10,000 bases of DNA from Trachelipus rathkii (taxonomy: Eukaryota > Arthropoda > Malacostraca > Isopoda > Trachelipodidae), in NCBI GenBank assembly GCA_015478945.1, contig JABUQX010065309.1, forward strand, positions 1-10,000. The letters run 5' to 3'. Position 1 is the stretch's first letter. Every line of letters begins with the position of its first letter. The notes beneath the pieces were generated by a model, which was not told the origin of the DNA, did no database searches, and saw only the letters and a program-made list of their open reading frames with translations. Shown piece after piece: positions 1 to 8,952 of this stretch. The position numbers and the translations under genes were made by a program.

Positions 1-2
1 TT

Positions 3-28
3 CATATATATATATACAGTATAGATAG

Positions 29-57
<29 letters not shown>
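3..57. repeat. (AT)n microsatellite, interrupted
   Basis: Two alternating AT tracts (about 3-15 and 28-57) are separated by a short cagtatagatag interruption. It is a simple-sequence repeat with no coding potential. The first tract may continue beyond the left edge of the window. Confidence 0.95.
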
Positions 58-59
<2 letters not shown>

Positions 60-147
60 AACGAGACACAAATACTCGTAAGGAGGCTGGAGCGACTCAA
101 TAATAATAAAATAATATTGAGAGTCGGCAAGAGGCATTGAGATTCAA
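58..147. other. Short unique spacer between AT arrays
   Basis: About 90 bases of mixed sequence with a small (AAT)n patch near 101-117. I see no gene, RNA or mobile-element signature here. Confidence 0.5.
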
Positions 148-204
148 ATATATATATATATATATAAGGTGGTAATGTTGTTGGGATAAGTTTATAAGTT
201 ATAT

Positions 205-240
<36 letters not shown>

Positions 241-411
241 AATATATATATTATATAAATTATAAAAACATATACATATTATTACATATATACATATATT
301 ATATATATATATTAGTTATTATTATTATTATTATATTATTATTGGTTATTATTATTATTATATTATTATTATATTATTATTGCTACATATATATTATACA
401 TATTATTATTA

Positions 412-449
<38 letters not shown>

Positions 450-529
450 ATGGTATATATATATATATATATTATTATATATATATATATATTATTATTA
501 TTATTATTATTATATTATTATTATTATAT

Positions 530-583
<54 letters not shown>

Positions 584-592
584 GTGTTGTGT
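148..592. repeat. Compound (AT)n/(ATT)n microsatellite block
   Basis: Alternating AT tracts (148-166, about 208-236, 533-572) are mixed with ATT/TTA trinucleotide tracts (about 313-450 and 491-530). The block switches between the two motifs many times, which suggests repeated expansion and interconversion. Short open frames across it encode only Ile, Tyr and Leu runs and are artefacts of the repeat. Confidence 0.93.
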
Positions 593-1147
593 GTATGGAT
601 TTTTAGGAAATAATTCAGCCAATTAAACATTTAAAAGTTGTAGGAGTATGCACAATAATAATACCAATAATAATTTAAAAAAAAGTTTTTTTATTAATAA
701 TGATATTTTTATTATGGTATGCTAACAAAAAATAATTTATAATTACCAAATATATAATCTAGCGCGAACGCCATGATAGGCTGGGCGGGTTATATATTGG
801 TTATTGCTGCTGGTTGCTGGCTGCATACATACAAGTGCTAGCAGCATAGCAGCATATTACATATATATTGTTGATATATTGGCTACTGCTGGTTGCTGGC
901 TAGCTGGTTATTGCTGATATTACTATACATATGTTATTATTGTTATTATATATATACATATTATTATTATTAATATATATACAGTTATTATTACATATAC
1001 ATTACATATATATATTAGGCTACTACAAGGCTATTGCTATATATATGGTAACCTCGAATTCAATAATTTAAAAACTAAGTAAAAACTAGCTAAAAAAGAA
1101 ACCAATGTAACCTAATAATAATAATATTAATGAAGATATTAATGAAG
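593..1147. other. Unique AT-rich intergenic or intronic stretch
   Basis: No gene is visible. It holds a direct duplication (792-822 and 874-901, listed separately), scattered short TAT and ATT runs from about 927 to 1018, and the beginnings of an AAT array near 1113-1130. The local CTG/GCAGCA-rich patch at 801-910 stands out from its AT-rich surroundings. Confidence 0.6.
792..901 (+). repeat. Direct repeat pair, about 30 bp each
   Basis: The 16-base core ctgctggttgctggct occurs at 807-822 and 886-901. In both copies it is preceded by atatattgg (792-800 and 874-882), with a 3-base length difference between the two parts. The arms are separated by about 50 bases that include a tandem agcagcatagcagcat-type motif. 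This is a local duplication of unknown origin. Confidence 0.8.
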
Positions 1148-1210
<63 letters not shown>

Positions 1211-1211
1211 T
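1148..1211. repeat. (AAT)n microsatellite
   Basis: About 21 uninterrupted AAT/ATA trinucleotide units. A 41-base unique segment separates it from the (TA)n array that follows. Confidence 0.97.
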
Positions 1212-1251
1212 CTCAGACCTCAGTGATATATGACGGGCATTGGGAAGGCAG

Positions 1252-1252
<1 letters not shown>

Positions 1253-1333
<81 letters not shown>
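1253..1333. repeat. (TA)n microsatellite abutting a LINE 3' end
   Basis: About 40 perfect TA units. The array ends exactly where the minus-strand LINE-derived sequence begins at about 1334, so on the minus strand it occupies the position of the element's 3' tail. RTE-type LINEs are known to end in short tandem repeats rather than poly(A), so the array may have been seeded by the retrotransposon's tail and expanded later. That origin is inferred. Confidence 0.9.
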
Positions 1334-1337
<4 letters not shown>

Positions 1338-2105
1338 TTAATTTCCCAGATTGGGGCGAGGTGCACAAAAATACACCGGAAAACAACGTTTAGCCTGTGT
1401 AGAAGAACATGACGTGAGTCGAAAGGAAAACCCTCCCATACCCTATCTTCCCTAAGTGAGAGCTCGTCGAGGTAAAAAAAAATCAACCCTAAGGCATCAA
1501 CACCAGCGACGGCTCTTCACTGGCATATCTTGTCCATGTAGCGTTCATCCCTTGATCCAGGCATTACAACCATACCTCAATCACAATCATACAATACTCT
1601 ATTGTGCAACCTTCCTTCAAGCCCCTCTGCCACACCCACATTTCCATTTCTTTTTACTGACTCAATCACTTTTATTTTTGGTGTTTCATAACAGGTCGTT
1701 TCACAACACACCTACCACTAAACATCGGCTTAACCAACCAACCAACTATCATTAATCCCCTTCCATATAACCAAACCATCTTAAAACACTCGTTTATTCT
1801 CTTATTTAATCCCTTCTTCACACCACACAACTCCCTAAAACATTCATTACTCATTTTATCCATTCTTCTCGGATTGTACACCATTCCACACCATAGCATT
1901 TCTTGGTACTATACATTAAAAAACCGGTATCAACATACCCTCTATGTATTCACCGAAGATTTAATGGCACCAGACACCTTCCTACCATTCCGTACAACTT
2001 TCCAACGACACTGCATAATCCCTTCCCTTTTCATCCACCTTTTCACATATAGAATAAATATTTAGGCTCATACTGTTTCAATTGCTCACCATCCAACATA
2101 ATTTC
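1334..2105 (-). pseudogene. Decayed LINE (RTE/CR1-like) reverse transcriptase C-terminus and 3'UTR
   Basis: This is the 3' end of a non-LTR retrotransposon, which would have encoded the reverse transcriptase that copies element RNA into DNA at the target site. The ORF2-like translation is broken over all three minus-strand frames. From 5' to 3' on the minus strand it reads: a stretch ending KYLFYM then a stop (2105-2043); a segment with RKVSGAIKSSVN then a stop (about 1983-1942); one with LIPVF and AMVWN (about 1933-1883); one with RRMDKMSN and RELCGVKKG (about 1869-1790); VLRWFGYME (1787-1761); and a tail with IESVK and LHNRV, ending in a stop (1672-1577). The motif order matches the late RT and C-terminal region (YLG, LLPVLMYGSE, RWFGH-x-ER) as I know it from decapod LINEs. 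A presumed 3'UTR follows, from about 1576 down to 1334. It has at least three stops and several frameshifts, so it is non-functional. The family assignment rests on recalled similarity, not a search. Confidence 0.7.
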
Positions 2106-2135
2106 ACCCCCTGGACTACTAAATTACTACCATTA

Positions 2136-2187
2136 ATATATATATATATATATGGGTTAAAGGCAGCATATATATATAGCATATATA

Positions 2188-2259
<72 letters not shown>
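2136..2259. repeat. (AT)n microsatellite in two blocks
   Basis: AT tracts at 2136-2153 and about 2168-2259 are separated by gggttaaaggcagc. The second block carries a short tagcata interruption repeated twice near 2178-2190. Apparent open frames on both strands here are Tyr-Ile repeat artefacts. Confidence 0.95.
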
Positions 2260-2262
<3 letters not shown>

Positions 2263-2448
2263 GATTATCTTTCTCAATTGTGTGTGGAATGAGTTTCTAT
2301 CCATATTGATTGCATGATCCGGAACACATTTTCCTTTTTATTTTAAAAAGTCAAAATAAAATAAAAGGGCTTCACACCTATAAAAATATTTTTTAAAAAA
2401 ACAAGTCTTAAGTATTTATTTAAATCTATAACCTAACGTAACAACCTA
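2260..2448. other. Unique AT-rich spacer
   Basis: No gene or recognisable element. It contains A- and T-runs around 2338-2402 but no convincing open frame or structural RNA signal. Confidence 0.5.
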
Positions 2449-2576
2449 ATATATATATATATGTATATATATATACAGAAGAAGAAGAAGCAAGGTAGAA
2501 GAACGAAATGTCATGTTAAGCATATATATATATATATATATATGTTATATACATATATATATATATATATATATGT

Positions 2577-2614
<38 letters not shown>

Positions 2615-2719
2615 TAAATAAATAAAATGTAAAACAAATATATACATTATATATAGAAGGAAAGAAGAGTTAGCAGCATATATATATAGCAGTTATATAT
2701 ATATATATATATATATAAG

Positions 2720-2774
<55 letters not shown>
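2449..2774. repeat. Series of (AT)n microsatellites with short spacers
   Basis: AT tracts at about 2449-2475, 2522-2617 and 2678-2774 are separated by short unique pieces, one of which holds a small GAA run (2476-2489). The tracts are punctuated by recurrent gttatata and agcagcatatata junctions. These suggest repeated slippage or segmental copying rather than independent pure expansions. Confidence 0.9.
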
Positions 2775-2778
<4 letters not shown>

Positions 2779-3010
2779 TCGTTAATTATTAATTTAATTC
2801 ACTTTCCATTGTTTCTAATAAAATAAATTAACAACTAAACAAAATTTCTGTAATCTACTGGCTTTGAAACTTATAACAATAAAAAATATATACAACAAAA
2901 ATTTCAAACTTTGTCGCCACGCGCGCTGTTGCACAATTTGTTCGAACGTGAATTACACTGTCAAAAACTTTGACTTTGGCCGCATTTATATAATTAAGAA
3001 GTCCATTTTC
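2775..3010. other. Unique stretch with a GC-richer island
   Basis: AT-rich DNA with a short GC-richer patch at about 2912-2990 that includes gccacgcgcgctgttgc. No open frame of note on either strand. It could be part of an old unidentified transposon, but I see no terminal repeats. Confidence 0.45.
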
Positions 3011-3096
3011 TATATATATATATAAGAGTTATATATATATAAGGTTATATAGTATTTTTTGACGGCAGCATAGTATATATATATATAAGGTTAAGG

Positions 3097-3131
<35 letters not shown>

Positions 3132-3160
3132 ATATATATATACATATATGTGTGTGTGTG
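3011..3160. repeat. (AT)n tracts with aaggttatat interruptions, ending in (GT)n
   Basis: AT tracts are broken by aaggttatat and aaggttaaggttatat motifs, and the block finishes in a short (TG)n run at about 3149-3160. The interruption motif recurs near 7703 in another AT array. Confidence 0.88.
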
Positions 3161-3807
3161 CAACTGTGTAATTAATGAAAGGCTCTAATGATTATAGAAT
3201 GCAACCCTATAAATTTAATGACAAATCCCTGGGAGATGGATACAACACAGATTGTCGCAGAAAAAAAAAAACATGGTCATCATCGTATCTGCGTTTTATA
3301 TATAAAAAAAATACCTATTCCTCATAAGGCATCTTAACTTTGGCTCTTCAAAAACACTTTCCGGTGGCGAATGCTAAACAATAAAATCAATCCAATAACG
3401 GCTTCATACATATATATACTTCCCATATCCTAATATTGGTTACTAACAAATATAAGCTGGTTACCTTTTATAAAAGATAGAAACTTATTTCCTTAATAAT
3501 ATTCACGGGAGAAGTACGCCCTTTTAAAAATAAAAAAAAAAAATTAAAACAAAAAAAAAAAGGAGAGTGGCAAATGGGACTACAAAATATCGAACAGTAT
3601 TTAAGAACTTATAATTTAAAACTAGGCGAGGTTTACAGGGGTAATGGAATGCGATAATAATGCGAAATAAACTTATGTGGCTGACTAATGGTTGGTCTGA
3701 CTTATGTATATATGGTGGTGATGATATATTATATATGTTATTACAGGTATATTATATATATGTTTGTAGTATATGTTAAAAAGAGGGAGTGGGTGGATTC
3801 TAGATGA
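3161..3807. other. Unique stretch with a possible LINE 3'-tail scrap
   Basis: No gene is visible. At about 3305-3350 an A-run is followed by taaggcatc and then ggctcttca. The same order of blocks occurs in the presumed LINE 3'UTR at about 1474-1520. The rest is AT-rich, with A-runs at 3262-3271 and 3531-3560 and short TA runs near 3725-3775. Confidence 0.4.
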
Positions 3808-3822
3808 ATATATATATATATA

Positions 3823-3898
<76 letters not shown>

Positions 3899-3899
3899 T
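3808..3899. repeat. (AT)n microsatellite
   Basis: AT tracts at about 3808-3822 and 3826-3890, interrupted by a short A-run. A 58-base unique spacer separates it from a long (AAT)n array. Confidence 0.95.
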
Positions 3900-3956
3900 T
3901 TTACATATATTTTACAATTACTATAAAGTCAAAGGCTTTCCACGCTACACTATAAA

Positions 3957-4414
<458 letters not shown>

Positions 4415-4475
<61 letters not shown>
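4415..4475. repeat. (AAT)n microsatellite
   Basis: About 19 uninterrupted AAT units. Second AAT array within 460 bases of the first. Confidence 0.97.
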
Positions 4476-4833
4476 TTCACTGCCGCAAAAATTAGTAATA
4501 CTAATTATTTAAAATTTTAACGATCTTCAGGATAAATTACGGCGAAATTATTTTCAAGTTTTAACTGAAAAATGAAATTATCTAGTTTTAAATTATTAAA
4601 ATAAATTCATGTAACTGTAATTGAAGACGAACGCTGAAGAAGTGTTAATAAGAAAGTTATAAGTACTGGCACCGTCATTAAAAATGTTGGATTATAATTT
4701 TAATCAGGGCTGAAAAAACTTATTGAAGGAATTGACAATAAATGTTGATACTAATAATTTATAACAAAATGATATCGATTAAATCGATATAGTTGAAAAC
4801 TAAGATTAAATATAGTTAAAATAATATTCTATT
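4476..4833. other. Unique AT-rich spacer
   Basis: No gene seen on either strand. It contains a 19-base near-perfect palindrome at 4772-4790, listed separately, just upstream of the duplicated unit. Confidence 0.5.
4772..4790. repeat. 19-base inverted repeat around ATCGAT
   Basis: The arms atatcgatt (4772-4780) and aatcgatat (4782-4790) are perfect reverse complements flanking a single base. Each arm contains tatcgat. In insects tatcgata is the core of the DREF/BEAF binding site, so a regulatory role is conceivable, but no gene lies nearby. In DNA this AT-rich, a palindrome of this size could still arise by chance. Confidence 0.6.
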
Positions 4834-5036
4834 GTGACTATGAAGGCCAGCATGCTCTTTACCAAAATGTATCGTCTCAAACGTTTAGTATTCTTGAAAA
4901 TTTCAAATGTCAGGTTTTCACAGAGTTAAAAAGCTTTTTAAACCAGCTTTCGTGTTAAAAAGGTTGCCTTTATACTATAAGTAAGGTTACCTTATACTAT
5001 TATTTAAGCCTGGTTTCCATCAAATTGTTAAATTTC
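4834..5036 (+). repeat. Copy 1 of a ~200-bp duplicated unit
   Basis: This unit is repeated 250 bases downstream at 5084-5296. The first 34 bases are identical in both copies, and so are a 25-base block (4989-5013 against 5240-5264) and the closing caaattgttaaatttc. Between these the copies differ by substitutions and small indels, so the duplication is not recent. The sequence contains small internal palindromes such as aaaaagcttttt and a near-symmetric taaggttacctta. Its origin is unknown. It does not look like a known gene or RNA, although each copy begins with the same nine-codon ATG frame. Confidence 0.88.
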
Positions 5037-5037
5037 G

Positions 5038-5083
5038 TGTGGAGTCGGAGTCAGAAAATTTTTGAACCGACTCCACAACCCTG
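5038..5083 (+). mobile_element. hAT-like transposon terminal fragment
   Basis: The segment ends in ccgactccacaaccctg (5067-5083), the reverse complement of a cagggttgtggagtcgg-type end. I recognise this as a typical hAT-superfamily terminal inverted repeat in invertebrate genomes. An 11-base inverted partner, tgtggagtcgg, lies at 5038-5048, followed by a partial ggagtc repeat. The matching left end with cagggt is missing, so this is either a folded-back internal piece or a 5'-eroded non-autonomous element. It encodes nothing. It sits exactly between the two copies of the ~200-bp unit. Confidence 0.6.
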
Positions 5084-5296
5084 GTGACTATGAAGGCCAG
5101 CATGCTCTTTACCAAAAAGGATTGTTCAATTTTTAGTACTATTAGTTCAATATGTCAGCTCTGAACAGAGTTAAAAGCCTTTTAAACTAATTCTCCAGCT
5201 TAAAAGGTCAGTGCCTTTATACTAATAAGTAAGGTTACCACCTTATACTATTATTTAAGCCTGGAAATACTATTTTCCACCAAATTGTTAAATTTC
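5084..5296 (+). repeat. Copy 2 of the ~200-bp duplicated unit
   Basis: Starts at the base immediately after the hAT-like terminus and aligns with 4834-5036 end to end. It is about 10 bases longer, through a 3-base acc duplication in the ggttaccacc block and an extra aaatactat before the ttttccacc segment. The match stops abruptly after aaatttc at 5296. The sequence beyond (tccgtaaaac) has no counterpart after copy 1, where the hAT-like fragment begins instead. Confidence 0.88.
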
Positions 5297-7410
5297 TCCG
5301 TAAAACATTTCAAGACAGACTAAACAATCCTAAATAACGAAGCATTACATCCGCAATAATTAATTTTGTAAACTTATCGAACGATTCCGTTAATTTTTTT
5401 TTTTTAAATATTACAGTTACCGCTTCTCCACTTTATTCATAGTTCAACTAATTTTTTTCTTTCTTTCTCCAACAAGCTTAATTTTTCGTTAAAGAATACA
5501 TTACACTAAGCTTCCTTACCATCTTATATATTTAACTATATATTTCATTCATTATTTTCATTTTTTTTTCCATTTTTATAAAAACAGTAAAATTCTGTTT
5601 TGTAATCTAAGAGATCTTAATAATTCCATTTTTAGTTCCTAACTATTGCACCATTATGGCGAGTTTTTATTGAGCTATTTTTATTACCATTTATCTTCCT
5701 CTCATAAATCCGTACATCCCTACATAATAAGGGAGCGTTGTTCTTATAATTCAAGAAAATTGGAGGCATTTCCCTCCTTACTTATTTACTTTCTGCAAAT
5801 GATAAAACTTAACACAAAAATTAATTTAACAGGCCCTCATGAACTTTAAGAGTGAACGAATAACGAGTGAATGAATATGAAAACAATGTTTTTAAAAACT
5901 CAACAAATAATATCCAAATTATCGGTATAATGGTTGTGTTCTTATACAAATAATGTTAAAAAACCCGATTGAAGGATAAATTACATCCAACATTAATATG
6001 ACGTATAAATTACGTCCAACAATAATAAAGAAAAGAAAATAATGAACAAGAAAAAAAGTAAAGAAAATGAATAATGAATTTAGAATCACAACTATCTCTG
6101 GTCTTTTCATTTCATGACCACTTCGATACCTTCCCAAATTTTATATGAACCAAAGAAGAAAGACTAAGATGACAATTTGTTGAAAACTAACACGTCAATT
6201 TCTGTTACAATTATATTAAATTATAACACAATTATAAAATAAACTAAATTGAGAATATTAAATTTAAAAATATTGTGATAAACTAGACACATTGCAAATA
6301 AATTCCAACACACATGAAAACCAAAATTTTAATTAATTGAATAAATTAAGTTAATAACAAAGTTATCAATTAAACAAATACACAAGATATTACAGTCATC
6401 TTCCAAATATTCAACTCCAAAAACAAAGGAAGTGATACGATTATTAAAAAAATAAAAAAAGAATAAAAACATAAATAAGAATTTTAAATATTTATCAAAT
6501 TTGTGAGATTTATTTTTTGATTGCACAGTCTTGTGCTGTATAATTAACATTTCAAAAGATCACTTTCCATTTGCTATTAGGAAACAACTCTTGTAGATCT
6601 CATGACTCTTGACGATATTGTAAAAAAAAATTAGATACTTGTTTATATTATTTTAATTAACACACACTTGTATGAAGAACACTAAAGTGGCTAAGAGAAA
6701 AAGGAAAGATAAATGTTCATACCGAATAAGAATTGATTAAAATTACAGCAACAAGTTCAGAGAGAGAGAAGTTGACTTCAAATATTATGCATTCTAATTT
6801 TACCAGACCTCACAAGAGAAGGGCTTCAACCACCAGTAACAAAAGACTTCAACCACCAGTAAATATCTGATCATGGTAACCAAGGGAAAAAAATCAACAT
6901 AACAATCCATAAACTCATTTTCATCCGTGTCAGTCAACCAGTTCCACACACACACATTTTATAAATCATCCATCTCAGGTGTCCTAAATATCATTTCAGT
7001 GTCAAGAGCGAACAACAAACCTTTCATTTTACATACACATCTCAATACATATATAATTGTAAAAATTTTGAAAGTTGACATGCTCTAGACAGAAAAAGAC
7101 TTATTGTCACCTTTAATTTTATTTGATACTAAAATCATGGTAATATTACAGCAACCAAATATTCTTAAATTGTTTTTCCTACTTACACAAATCGGAAGAC
7201 ACTTACTTACGACTTTGCGACCTATCCAAAATCTTACTCTATTCAGTCACAAATTTTTAACAACATTCATCAATATGTAAAAAGTCGCTTATTAAACTAA
7301 TATTCCGTAAGGGGCCACACAAAAATGTATTCGCATAATATATACAGATATATAATTATATATTATATATAGTTCTTGAGTGATGTGATTTGAGTTATAT
7401 TGAAAGTTAT
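5297..7410. other. Long AT-rich stretch without a recognisable gene
   Basis: About 2.1 kb of AT-rich, mostly non-repetitive DNA. Short open frames at 5646-5849 (+), 5919-6137 (-) and 6329-6550 (-) translate to low-complexity, hydrophobic, AT-driven peptides and carry no family motif. The region has T-runs near 5395-5405, a short GA run at 6760-6770 and one 23-base tandem duplication near 6824. It is most likely intronic or intergenic. Confidence 0.6.
6824..6862 (+). repeat. 23-base tandem duplication
   Basis: The 16 bases cttcaaccaccagtaa occur at 6824-6839 and 6847-6862, a period of 23. The preceding few bases (agaaggg against aaaaga) are partly conserved. It is a simple local tandem duplication with no evident function. 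Confidence 0.85.
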
Positions 7411-7590
7411 TATTATATATATGTATATATATATGATATATATATATATGTTAGTTATTATACTATATTATTATTAGAAAGATATTGATATATATATACA
7501 TATGCTATTATCTGCATTGTCGGTGTTATAGCATTATGTATATATATATATATAATATATATATATGTATTAATATGATATGTGTTGGCT

Positions 7591-7635
<45 letters not shown>

Positions 7636-7651
7636 ATATATATATATATGT

Positions 7652-7683
<32 letters not shown>

Positions 7684-7707
7684 GATATATATATATATAT
7701 ATAAGGT

Positions 7708-7754
<47 letters not shown>
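7411..7754. repeat. Compound (AT)n microsatellite block
   Basis: A series of AT tracts with short unique interruptions, the longest at about 7592-7620 and 7713-7754. It includes a taaggttata interruption near 7702, similar to that at 3041 and 3088. Tyr-Ile open frames here are artefacts. Confidence 0.93.
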
Positions 7755-7758
<4 letters not shown>

Positions 7759-7777
7759 AATTTCACTTTAACCTAAA

Positions 7778-7836
7778 AATAATAATAATAATACACACAC
7801 AATAATAATAATAATAATAACAATAATAAAATACAC
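7778..7836. repeat. (AAT)n microsatellite interrupted by (AC)n
   Basis: AAT units at 7778-7792 and about 7801-7830, split by an acacacac run at 7793-7800. It sits 23 bases downstream of an (AT)n array, echoing the AT/AAT pairing seen near 1148-1333 and 3808-4076. Confidence 0.9.
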
Positions 7837-7901
7837 ATGGTCGATAAACACTCCTTGATCATTCTACAATACGTAACATATAAGACCATGGAGATTTAAA
7901 G

Positions 7902-8036
7902 CATATATATATATATATATATAGCAGGAGTTAAATAGCAGCAAATATATATATATATTGTTATATATATATATATACATGTATATATAAGTATATGAGT
8001 ATAGTGGTATATATATATGGCGATATATATATATAA
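7902..8036. repeat. Interrupted (AT)n microsatellite
   Basis: Several short AT tracts are separated by agcaggag, agcagcaa, gtatatgagtatag and ggcg interruptions. The agcagca/tatata junction is the same type as near 2163 and 2675. Confidence 0.88.
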
Positions 8037-8535
8037 TTACCAGGAGGACATATGAAAATGCATGAAAGCGACAGCACAGGTCATTCATTTTTTTCTAAGT
8101 GGGCAATGGAATGGAATTAAGCTCAGGGTCGACCTCTATGCAGAATGAGAAACAGGGTGCTGAAGAAAATGCTAACTTTTAGGTAATTCCTAAAGGTATG
8201 TCATAATCGAATTTACATAGAAGGACGCTGAGTCGGCTAAAATATATTAAAGTCTTTCGTATGGGGACATGAAGCGCAGGATGGGGAAATTTCTTTTTGC
8301 CAGATGATGGTGAATGCAAGATACATTGCAAACCATGAATGGAAAGTGTATATTAGCAACAAAAGTGACATATAGAAGGGAGGATCCATAGACACGTGAT
8401 AGCCGTAAGAGCTGTATAGACTATGCCGAAATGAGCCAGGATCATTTCTTGATGATGATCGCGTAGGTAATGATGGTAATATTTATACTAGCTCGCAACT
8501 TTCGCATTCACGACATACTTGACACCCCCGTTTGA
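8037..8535. other. Higher-complexity stretch, no identified gene
   Basis: The composition shifts to lower AT and more G than the preceding kilobases. On the plus strand there are short open segments in different frames, for example one of about 44 codons with no ATG start near 8250-8380. None carries a motif I recognise. It may be an old mobile element or a decayed gene. Confidence 0.4.
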
Positions 8536-8802
8536 AATCCACGTGGGGTATGTAGTCAAAAGGTTGATTATGTTGTCTTAGAGCAAAGGAAGATATTTCG
8601 AGTAGTCATGGTGGGTTGTGCAGGCTATGTTCGCCCGTTTGTATTCCTCATTACCAAGGATTCTGACATGGGAAAGTATCTAGCGTGTTGAGGATATGTG
8701 TCGGGTAAAGCAGAGGAAGAAAAAATATTGGTTAACAAGAATTACGAATTACTGCTATTCAGATCCTGTAATGGAAGTAGTTCACTACAAGAATCAGAAT
8801 AG
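8536..8802 (+). pseudogene. Coding-like stretch broken by one TGA, unidentified
   Basis: In one plus-strand frame, 8536-8688 and 8692-8799 are open for 51 and 36 codons, interrupted only by TGA at 8689-8691 and closed by TAG at 8800. The amino-acid mix is balanced (for example YVRPFVFLITKDSDMGKYL before the stop and AEEEKILVNKNYELLLF after it), unlike the repeat-driven peptides elsewhere. The GYxRxF pattern slightly recalls the segment after the catalytic core in Gypsy-type polymerases, but the flanks do not support that, so I do not assign it. It could equally be a chance open frame. Confidence 0.25.
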
Positions 8803-8952
8803 AGCCGATATGAAATGTTTCTGTTAATATAAAAAATCCTATAGATAGCTAGTAAAATTGCTGTAATTTATTAATGTTAATAATGAGGATTGAAAAGAAA
8901 ATGCCCGCAAAATTATTTGATTCAAATATGCAGCTGAGGCACCCACCCCAAA

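Noticed and set aside
342..626. Open frames rich in Ile, Tyr and Leu across the AT/ATT block, and similar ones at 1130-1393, 1220-1486, 2082-2309, 2119-2304, 7485-7760 and 7864-8088
   Set aside because: They are produced by reading (AT)n and (ATT)n as codons. There is no coding signal outside the repeats.
1456..1755. Plus-strand 99-codon open frame
   Set aside because: It is the antisense shadow of the minus-strand LINE remnant. Its start lacks support and its composition is His/Pro/Thr-rich in the way expected of reverse-complemented GT-rich coding sequence.
1874..2065. Plus-strand 63-codon open frame
   Set aside because: Antisense of the LINE fragment, with no motif of its own.
5646..6550. 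Short frames at 5646-5849 (+), 5919-6137 (-) and 6329-6550 (-)
   Set aside because: Low-complexity Phe/Ile/Leu/Asn peptides typical of random AT-rich DNA, with no motif or splice support.
8536..8690. Gypsy-type polymerase assignment from a GYxRxF pattern
   Set aside because: A single short pattern. The expected flanking residues and the downstream RNase H motifs are absent.
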